Shown here piece after piece: positions 1 to 5,733 of a DNA stretch of 7,031 nucleotides (its first letter is position 1; every line of letters begins with the position of its first letter). The DNA is from J061 sp003695725 [NCBI: Candidatus Schekmanbacteria bacterium] (GTDB taxonomy: Bacteria; Schekmanbacteria; GWA2-38-11). Location: the NCBI GenBank assembly GCA_003695725.1, contig RFHX01000131.1, positions 1-7,031 of the forward strand, in the 5' to 3' direction. Below the pieces are notes generated by a model. That model ran no database searches. It had not been told where the DNA came from and saw only the letters and a program-made list of their open reading frames with translations. The position numbers and the translations under genes were made by a program.

Positions 1-1
1 G

Positions 2-115
2 TATATTGTTATATTGAAAGAGGGGAGGATTTTATTAAAAGAAATTTTTAAAATTAACGATAACTATTTGTTAAATTTAAATAAATTATTGATGGGAGTT
101 TTCGAAATTGTATAA
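2..115 (+). CDS. Possible C-terminal end of an upstream gene (partial, weak)
   Basis: The second forward frame is open from the left edge to a TAA at 113-115, giving about 37 residues that end in LLMGVFEIV. It would overlap the TTG start of the next gene by 8 bases, an arrangement common in operons. The purine-rich stretch at 17-29 reads as Lys-Glu-Gly-Arg in this frame. No family is recognised. The stretch is very AT-rich and its leucines are all TTA or TTG, so a chance open frame in intergenic DNA is a real alternative. Another frame is also open from the edge to a TAA at 49-51. Sequence to the left of the window would settle it. Confidence 0.3.
   Translation, partial: YIVILKEGRILLKEIFKINDNYLLNLNKLLMGVFEIV
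94..98 (+). promoter_or_regulatory. Ribosome binding site fixing a TTG start
   Basis: GGGAG lies nine bases before the TTG at 108-110. An in-frame TGA at 90-92 rules out any earlier start. The first residues after the TTG (YKDYYELNAFPF) match the usual beginning of ExeA-type ATPases, so the TTG start is well supported despite the absence of ATG. Confidence 0.7.
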
Positions 116-899
116 AGATTACTATGAGCTCAATGCATTTCCTTTTGATAATGTGCCTGACCCTTTTTTCTATTTTCCTTCGTCTTCCCACGAAACCACT
201 TTGAGAAGATCTCTTTTTGCAATTCAAAATCGAAAAGGTGCAGTAATGATTTGCGGTGAGCCGGGATGTGGAAAGACTCTGTTGATTAGAACACTTATTC
301 ATTCTCTTGATAGTGAAAAATATGAAATTGGACTTATTGGCAATCCCTCTCTCGATACAATTGACCTTCAAAAGGAAATTCTATACCAAATAGGTGTTGA
401 AGATATCCCTGAAGATAAACTTGATATTATCCATTCGCTAAATGAAAATTTATTGAACAATTTCAAGAGAGGCAAGGATACTGTAATATTTATTGATGAA
501 GCGCATATAATCAAAAATAATGAAATTTTTGACGAGATTCGTTTACTTTTGAATTTTCAACTTGACGATAGATATTTGCTGACGATTTTGCTTGCAGGAC
601 AACCTGAATTGAGGACTAAGATAAGCAGGATTCCTCAGCTTGAACAAAGAATTTCTGTAAAATGTGAATTGAAGCCGTTAACATATGAAGAAACAGTAGG
701 GTATATTACACTACGGCTGAAGAAGAGCGGAGCAAAGAGAGGAATTTTTACAAAGGAGTCCCTTGATTTGATTTATGAATTGAGCGGTGGGATACCTCGT
801 TTGATAAATAATATCTGTGATTTAGCTCTATTGGCAGGCTATGAAAAAGGATGCGAACAAATAGATACTGTATTGGTCAATGAAGTAGCGCAAATTTAA
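108..899 (+). CDS. ExeA-type AAA ATPase (XrtA/PEP-CTERM-locus ATPase family)
   Basis: This is a 263-residue soluble P-loop ATPase of the ExeA/GspA AAA group. The N-terminus (YxLxxFPFxxxPDPxFFY, residues 5-22) is the family's usual opening. Walker A is GEPGCGKT (50-57) and Walker B is VIFIDEAH (126-133, with D130 and E131). A sensor-1 region LLAGQPEL follows at 161-168, a likely arginine finger at R181 (EQRIS), and a sensor-2 motif GGIPRLIN at 227-234. It ends soon after the AAA lid and lacks the C-terminal peptidoglycan-binding and membrane parts of true ExeA. This short form is common beside exosortase-linked exopolysaccharide genes, where its exact job is unknown. All nucleotide-binding motifs look intact, so it should hydrolyse ATP. 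The next gene begins 16 bases downstream, implying co-transcription with the HD-GYP protein. The assignment to the exosortase-locus subfamily is inferred from length and context; no exosortase is visible here. Confidence 0.88.
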   Translation: MYKDYYELNAFPFDNVPDPFFYFPSSSHETTLRRSLFAIQNRKGAVMICGEPGCGKTLLIRTLIHSLDSEKYEIGLIGNPSLDTIDLQKEILYQIGVEDIPEDKLDIIHSLNENLLNNFKRGKDTVIFIDEAHIIKNNEIFDEIRLLLNFQLDDRYLLTILLAGQPELRTKISRIPQLEQRISVKCELKPLTYEETVGYITLRLKKSGAKRGIFTKESLDLIYELSGGIPRLINNICDLALLAGYEKGCEQIDTVLVNEVAQI

Positions 900-915
900 T
901 AAAAGAGGATTCTCA

Positions 916-2109
916 ATGGTTAGGGCAAGCGAATTAGTAAATAAAGGGAAAAATTTAAAAGATAAGGGCAGTGGTAAAGAGGAAAAAAGGGAAACTGAGA
1001 TTTCTCTTGATGGAGTAAATAACGAATTTCCTACATTTGAAGACAAAAAGATTGAAAAAAATAAAAAAGAGTTGAGAAAGCCAAAATCTCTAAATATAGA
1101 TAAAAATTTTTTTGGAAAAGAATCGGCAGGTGCTGACACATTTGATGATATAGAATTTAAAAGACACAAAGTATCCTACGATGAAGAAAAATCGCTTGTT
1201 GAAACTAATGAAAATGATAAATCAGCGGAAATTTACCGAAATGCTCTTGATGTTTTGAAGGGGTCTTTAAATCTTTTTCTGGAAAAGAATAAGATTGATA
1301 TAGATGGCATAAAAGATGTAGCAGAAAAATTCATTAGGGATATACAAGACCCCAATTCTTCCTTGATTGCCAAAGCCCTTTTTTATCAATCTGCGTCCTT
1401 TAATTTGATACAGCATCAAGTCGATGTAGCTATTTTAAGTTTAAAAGTTGCAATGGCTTTGGGAATTACTGGAGAAAGATTGAGGCAACTTCTGATTGGC
1501 GCAATGATTCATGATATAGGTTTTGCGAAGATTCCTTCAGAAATTATTGATAAGAGGGAAGAACTTACTGAAAATGAGAGGGAAGAGATTAGAAAACATC
1601 CGATTTACAGCAGACAGTTTGTTCTCGATGCATTGGGTTCTGAATATGAATGGCTGGCAACAATAGTTAACCGAGAGCATGAGCGCCTTGATGGAAGCGG
1701 ATATCCAAAGGGATTAAGCGGCGAAAGTATAGGATTGTTGCCAGAAATTGTAGGTATTACAGATATTTATGAAGCCCTTACACACACTCGCCCACAGCGT
1801 GGAAGGATGACGCCTTTCGATGCTGTTAAAATGATCATAAACAGTTATAAGAAGTCTTTTTCAAAAGATGTGATTAAAGCTCTTGTCAGCGAATGGTCAG
1901 CCTTTCCCGTAGGAAGCTATGTCCTTTTAAGCTCAAATAAAGTTGGACGGGTAATTGAGGTCAATCCATTGAGTCCCTTAAAACCAAAAGTGGAAATACT
2001 TTATGATGCGCAGGGGAATAAATTAGAAGAAACTGAAATCGTGGATTTGAACAAAGATACGCTCGTTTATATCGTTGCGCCTGTCTTTTATGAAGACCTT
2101 ATAAGTTAA
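916..2109 (+). CDS. HD-GYP domain protein (cyclic-di-GMP phosphodiesterase family), signature partly altered
   Basis: This 397-residue protein starts at an ATG with AGAGG seven bases upstream (904-908). Residues 1 to about 105 are a charged Lys/Glu/Asp/Asn-rich, probably disordered extension with no receiver domain or membrane helix. Residues about 106-325 form the HD-GYP domain: H167, the HD pair H199-D200 in HDIGF, H228 in RKHP, then EHERLDGSGYPKGLSG (254-269), and D283 in ITDIYEAL. Residues about 327-390 form the small beta-rich C-terminal module (FPVGSYVLL...GRVIEVNP) often seen after this domain. Active HD-GYP proteins cleave c-di-GMP using two or three metal ions. Here the usual HDIGK lysine is F203 and the first histidine of HHE is E254, while GYP and the other metal ligands remain. 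Activity may therefore be reduced, altered or lost, with a c-di-GMP sensing role possible. Its position between an ATPase and export genes suggests post-translational or signalling control of exopolysaccharide output. Confidence 0.88.
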   Translation: MVRASELVNKGKNLKDKGSGKEEKRETEISLDGVNNEFPTFEDKKIEKNKKELRKPKSLNIDKNFFGKESAGADTFDDIEFKRHKVSYDEEKSLVETNENDKSAEIYRNALDVLKGSLNLFLEKNKIDIDGIKDVAEKFIRDIQDPNSSLIAKALFYQSASFNLIQHQVDVAILSLKVAMALGITGERLRQLLIGAMIHDIGFAKIPSEIIDKREELTENEREEIRKHPIYSRQFVLDALGSEYEWLATIVNREHERLDGSGYPKGLSGESIGLLPEIVGITDIYEALTHTRPQRGRMTPFDAVKMIINSYKKSFSKDVIKALVSEWSAFPVGSYVLLSSNKVGRVIEVNPLSPLKPKVEILYDAQGNKLEETEIVDLNKDTLVYIVAPVFYEDLIS

Positions 2110-2123
2110 TGCCTTTGAAATAA

Positions 2124-2154
2124 TTGCATAAATGACGATGTATAATGATATAAT
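2124..2154 (+). promoter_or_regulatory. Candidate extended -10 promoter for the export genes
   Basis: A perfect extended -10 (TG-A-TATAAT, 2146-2154) lies in the 69-base gap before the export lipoprotein gene. A TTGCAT at 2124-2129 could serve as a -35, though the 19-base spacing is long; extended -10 promoters tolerate a poor -35. A second TATAAT at 2141-2146 could pair with TTGAAA at 2115-2120 at 20 bases, which is less good. Transcription would start near 2161, leaving a leader of roughly 20 bases. No terminator hairpin is visible in this gap, so read-through from the upstream pair is also likely. AT-rich DNA yields such matches by chance. Confidence 0.45.
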
Positions 2155-2178
2155 ATAAGTATGTAAATTTACGGATTT

Positions 2179-3273
2179 ATGGCAATGAGAAAAATTTTAA
2201 TATTTCACATTATCCTTTTCTTAATATGTATTCTTTCTGCTTGTAAAAGTGTTGAAGACAATAGAATGCCCCAAAATGAATTATCTCAAGGAATTGAAAC
2301 TTCATCAGTCAATAGTACTACCCTTAATCCTGTTAGGGAAAGTTCAATAGATAAGGGTATAGACTATAATCTAAAACCTTTAACTGAAAGAAAAAATGTT
2401 TATAGAATAGGCATAGGCGACAGTATTTTAGTTTCTGTATGGAAACATCCTGAGCTTGGGACAGATGGAATATCTGCTGCGCGGGGAGGCACAATAGTGG
2501 AGGAAGATGGAAGCATCTTTCTCCCCTTGATAGGACGCGTCAAGGTTGCTTCACTAACTATTGGCGAAGCTCGTGAAAAGTTGGCAAAGGCGTATTCCAA
2601 ATATGTTAAAAATCCTCAGGTTGTGGTTTCTATTCAGAGTTATGAGAGCAAGCGCTTTTATATTCTTGGAGAGATTAGAAATGCAGGCGCTTATACAATT
2701 AAATTTCCAATTTCTCTTCGGCAGGCGCTCTCCTTGGCAGGCGGACTTTTGCCTTTAGCAGACCTTGAAAGGGCATATATTATAAGGAATGGCAGGATAC
2801 TTCCAATCGACTTCGTAAGTTTAGTAGAAAAGGGAGACGACAGATTTGATATTGAAATAATAGATGATGATTTCATTTTCATTCCCAAAAAAGGAGAGGA
2901 GAATGTTTATGTCTTAGGAGAAGTCAAATCTCCGGGGATTGTTAAGATGGTCAATGGAAAGATGAATCTCCTTTCAGCAATTGCGTCACGGGGAGATTTC
3001 ACAATCTTTGCGGTCAAGGACAATGTGAAGATTATTCGTGGCCCTCTCAATAGCCCCAAAGTAATAACGGTAAATCTTGGTAAACTCTCAAATAAAGCAC
3101 AGGAAGGAAATATATCCAATTTTGAACTTAAACCGGGTGATATCGTTTATGTGCCCGATACGGCTATAGGGCGTCTCGATAAAATATTGCAGAAGATTGC
3201 GCCTGTTTTAAGGACTATAAATGAGGGATTGCAGCCATTTTATATTTACGACTTAATAAGAAATACGAGATAG
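2179..3273 (+). CDS. Wza-like outer-membrane polysaccharide export lipoprotein (PES plus two SLBB domains)
   Basis: This 364-residue lipoprotein is predicted to form the outer-membrane channel for the exported polysaccharide. A signal peptide (hydrophobic core about 7-20) ends in the lipobox LSAC with lipidated C22. A polar Ser/Asn/Glu-rich linker (23-72) leads to the polysaccharide export domain (74-153: YRIGIGD, VEEDGSIFLPLIG, NPQVVVSI). Two SLBB repeats follow: about 157-236 (YILGEIRNAGAY) and about 243-326 (VYVLGEVKSPGIV, ending LKPGDIVYVPD). Residues 331-362 form a likely helical tail, comparable to the C-terminal helix that builds the Wza pore in the outer membrane. The in-frame ATG at 2185 (MRKILIF) is an equally good or better start, since the weak GGA at 2173-2175 lies nine bases before it but only three before 2179; either start keeps the signal peptide. 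The kinase gene follows 16 bases after the stop, so the two are probably co-transcribed and act together. Confidence 0.92.
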   Translation: MAMRKILIFHIILFLICILSACKSVEDNRMPQNELSQGIETSSVNSTTLNPVRESSIDKGIDYNLKPLTERKNVYRIGIGDSILVSVWKHPELGTDGISAARGGTIVEEDGSIFLPLIGRVKVASLTIGEAREKLAKAYSKYVKNPQVVVSIQSYESKRFYILGEIRNAGAYTIKFPISLRQALSLAGGLLPLADLERAYIIRNGRILPIDFVSLVEKGDDRFDIEIIDDDFIFIPKKGEENVYVLGEVKSPGIVKMVNGKMNLLSAIASRGDFTIFAVKDNVKIIRGPLNSPKVITVNLGKLSNKAQEGNISNFELKPGDIVYVPDTAIGRLDKILQKIAPVLRTINEGLQPFYIYDLIRNTR

Positions 3274-3289
3274 TTTACAGGGAAAGTTA

Positions 3290-5716
3290 ATGGCACAATA
3301 TGAACTTGATTTGCGCGATTATTGGCGAATTATCAGAAAAAGAAGATTTATAATTATCTCTGTAACACTGCTTGTGGGTTTTCTTACCTTTCTTTTCTCT
3401 CTTATTCAGCGTCCAACTCCACTTTACAAAGCAACAGCAAGCGTTAAAGTTGAAAGGGCAACAAGTTTGACAGGACTTTTGACTGAAGTTGTTTCATGGT
3501 CAACATGGGATGACATTGCGACACAATCCGTAGTTATTACAAGTTATCGCATTATGGAAAAGGTTGCCCAAAGATTAGGATTTGTTCCAAAGAATCTTAA
3601 AACAGAAGAGATAAGAAAGAATCCAAAATATGTTGAAATCATTTCCGAGCTTCAAGACAGTGTGGAAGCAGAGCAGGAAGAAGATACCAATATAATCAAT
3701 ATCTATGCTGAATCGGAAAATCCTGAAGATGCAACATTATTGGCAAATACCGTTGCAGAAGTTTATAAAGAAGAAAACAGAAAAGAAAGAAACGCTCAAG
3801 TTACTGAAGCGCGAAAATTTATTGAATCACAATTGAAAATAGTCGGCAAACAACTGAGAGAATCTGAAGAAAAGCTCAAGAATCTTCAACAAAGAAACGG
3901 CATTATGTCCGAAGATTCTCTTTATTATGACAGTTTGCTTAAAGAAAAGAGTTCGCTTCGTGATGAATACCGCAAAGTTGCAGAAGAGTTGGTTGAAGCA
4001 GAAAAACAATTGGCAATTCTTGAGAAGGGACAGACGATTGATGAGGATTTCGGAAGAATCTACACGCCTGATTATTATTCGCATTTATATGAGTTGAACA
4101 GAGAACTTTTAGACCTCCTGCTAAAAAGGAAAGATTTGAGAGAACAATATAATGATGATTATCCGCCACTGAAAGAATTGGAAGAAAAAATTAGAAGTAT
4201 TGTCAATGAAATGGAACAACAGATTAAAAAGAAAGTTGAGGTTCTCAATTATAAGAAGGAGGATATCCTATCGAGGATAAAAGAGGTCGATAAGGCAATC
4301 TATGAAAAGCCGGAAGATTTACTTTCAATTGCGAGAGCAAGAAATGAAGTGGAAGTCAATAGAGAGTTATTCAGTCAATTGAAGACTAAGTATCAGGAAG
4401 CATTGATAAAGGAAGCGGAAAAGGTTGACGAAGTGACAATTGTGAAGCCTGCATTTGAAGAACCGATAATTACTAATCCATCGAGTATTTCGCAAAAGAC
4501 GGCAGTAGGACTCTTTATAGGACTTCTCCTTGGCTTTGTAATGGCGCTCATAATTGAAACTTTGGATACTTCAATTGGCACAATTGAAGACCTCGAGCAA
4601 TATCTCGATATTCCTGTTACTGGCGTAATTCCTGATGTGGGAAATGAGGAGTTGATAAGTGAAATTCAGCAGTCAGGAGCTGTTCAGGAAAACTTGGATG
4701 CAGAAACGATTGACCTTTATTCCAAACTGATTTCCCACTTTGCCCCTTCTTCCATACTTTCTGAAAGTTACAGGGCAATGCGGACAAATATTCAATTTAT
4801 GCTCCTTGAAAAGAAATACAAAACTATAACGATCACAAGCGCCTCTTTGGGTGAAGGTAAAACTTCTGTTGCTATAAATCTTGGAATTACGCTTGCTCAA
4901 CTTGGTAAAAAAGTGCTCCTAATCGAAGGTGATTTACGGAAACCTCGTCTCCATAAGGTATTTGGTTTAGAGAAGGAACCGGGATTGACAGATATTATAA
5001 TAGGGAACAGCCACTGGAAGAATTCTGTGCGTACAGTTATCGATATGATGTTAGGCAATCTTCAGTTTGAACAACTTTTTCAAACACCGGGACTTGATAA
5101 TCTTTCTATAATTACTTGCGGCCATATTCCTCCAAATCCTTCAGAATTTTTGAATGCTCAGGGGATTGAAGAACTTATTGAAGAGATTAAAGAATATTTT
5201 GATCTAATAATTATTGATGTACCTCCTGTCCTTCCTGTTACAGATGCTGTGATCTTAGGCGCAAAGACGGACGCTGTTTTATTGGTCTATCGTGCAGGCA
5301 AAATTGCCCGTTCCGGATTGAAGCGGGCGAAAAATATTTTATCCAATGTAAAAGCGAATGTCATTGGCATTGTACTCCTTGGGCTTAAACCTGATGTGAA
5401 TCCGGAGTATTTTAAATTTGGATATAAGAGCTATACAGAGGATTCTAACAAACCTCCTGAGAGCAGATTTATAGATACAATCAGCAGATTTTTCTCAAAA
5501 TTGGAATCTTTCTTTACTAAAGAAAATTTGAGAAAATTCATTAGTTCTTTGGACAGCAAACAGTTAACAAAGATTATCATCTCTGCGATTATTGTTCTGC
5601 TGATTGTAATAGGCATATTATGGCAAACAGGTGGATGTAAGAGTGAGAAAAAATTCCAAAATAGATACTCACTGAAAAATACCACAACTGAAAATATTAA
5701 GATGAATATAGAGTAA
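3290..5716 (+). CDS. Wzc-type fused Wzz chain-length regulator and BY-kinase with extra C-terminal membrane helix
   Basis: This 808-residue inner-membrane co-polymerase sets polysaccharide chain length and engages the export channel. AGGGA at 3279-3283 precedes the ATG by six bases. Order: cytoplasmic N-terminus (LRDYWRIIRKRR), TM1 about 20-39, Wzz domain, long periplasmic coiled coils about 160-245 and 265-375, a proline motif (P387, P392, P397), TM2 about 404-423, then the kinase. The kinase has the oligomerisation motif ExxRxxR (E492, R495, R498), Walker A LGEGKT (520-525), Walker A' LLIEGDLRKP (543-552) and Walker B LIIIDVPP (639-646). BY-kinases phosphorylate tyrosines in their own C-terminal tail. 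Here the first Asp of Walker A' is Glu (E546). The tail has only a loose tyrosine group (Y707, Y712, Y715), then about 45 residues, a third hydrophobic helix about 760-778 and a 30-residue polar end containing C783 and Y793. A single fused chain resembles proteobacterial Wzc rather than the split Gram-positive CapA/CapB. The third helix is unusual. Confidence 0.93.
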   Translation: MAQYELDLRDYWRIIRKRRFIIISVTLLVGFLTFLFSLIQRPTPLYKATASVKVERATSLTGLLTEVVSWSTWDDIATQSVVITSYRIMEKVAQRLGFVPKNLKTEEIRKNPKYVEIISELQDSVEAEQEEDTNIINIYAESENPEDATLLANTVAEVYKEENRKERNAQVTEARKFIESQLKIVGKQLRESEEKLKNLQQRNGIMSEDSLYYDSLLKEKSSLRDEYRKVAEELVEAEKQLAILEKGQTIDEDFGRIYTPDYYSHLYELNRELLDLLLKRKDLREQYNDDYPPLKELEEKIRSIVNEMEQQIKKKVEVLNYKKEDILSRIKEVDKAIYEKPEDLLSIARARNEVEVNRELFSQLKTKYQEALIKEAEKVDEVTIVKPAFEEPIITNPSSISQKTAVGLFIGLLLGFVMALIIETLDTSIGTIEDLEQYLDIPVTGVIPDVGNEELISEIQQSGAVQENLDAETIDLYSKLISHFAPSSILSESYRAMRTNIQFMLLEKKYKTITITSASLGEGKTSVAINLGITLAQLGKKVLLIEGDLRKPRLHKVFGLEKEPGLTDIIIGNSHWKNSVRTVIDMMLGNLQFEQLFQTPGLDNLSIITCGHIPPNPSEFLNAQGIEELIEEIKEYFDLIIIDVPPVLPVTDAVILGAKTDAVLLVYRAGKIARSGLKRAKNILSNVKANVIGIVLLGLKPDVNPEYFKFGYKSYTEDSNKPPESRFIDTISRFFSKLESFFTKENLRKFISSLDSKQLTKIIISAIIVLLIVIGILWQTGGCKSEKKFQNRYSLKNTTTENIKMNIE

Positions 5717-5733
5717 CATTCCAAATCTAAACT

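Noticed and set aside
17-29. Very strong ribosome-binding-like purine run (AAAGAGGGGAGGA)
   Set aside because: No ATG, GTG or TTG at a proper distance opens a frame of useful length; an ATT at 34 gives only five codons. It is more simply codons for Lys-Glu-Gly-Arg of a possible upstream gene.
54-371. Minus-strand open frame of 105 codons at the left end
   Set aside because: Antisense to the ATPase gene including its Walker A region; Lys/Arg/Ser-rich translation with no recognisable family.
828-1169. Minus-strand open frame of 113 codons spanning the ATPase/HD-GYP junction
   Set aside because: It is antisense to two well-supported genes; its Phe/Ser/Leu-rich translation is what the reverse complement of Lys/Glu-rich coding DNA gives.
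5714-5733. Possible terminator between the kinase and O-antigen ligase-like genes
   Set aside because: Only 17 bases, with no hairpin or T-run; co-transcription is far more likely.
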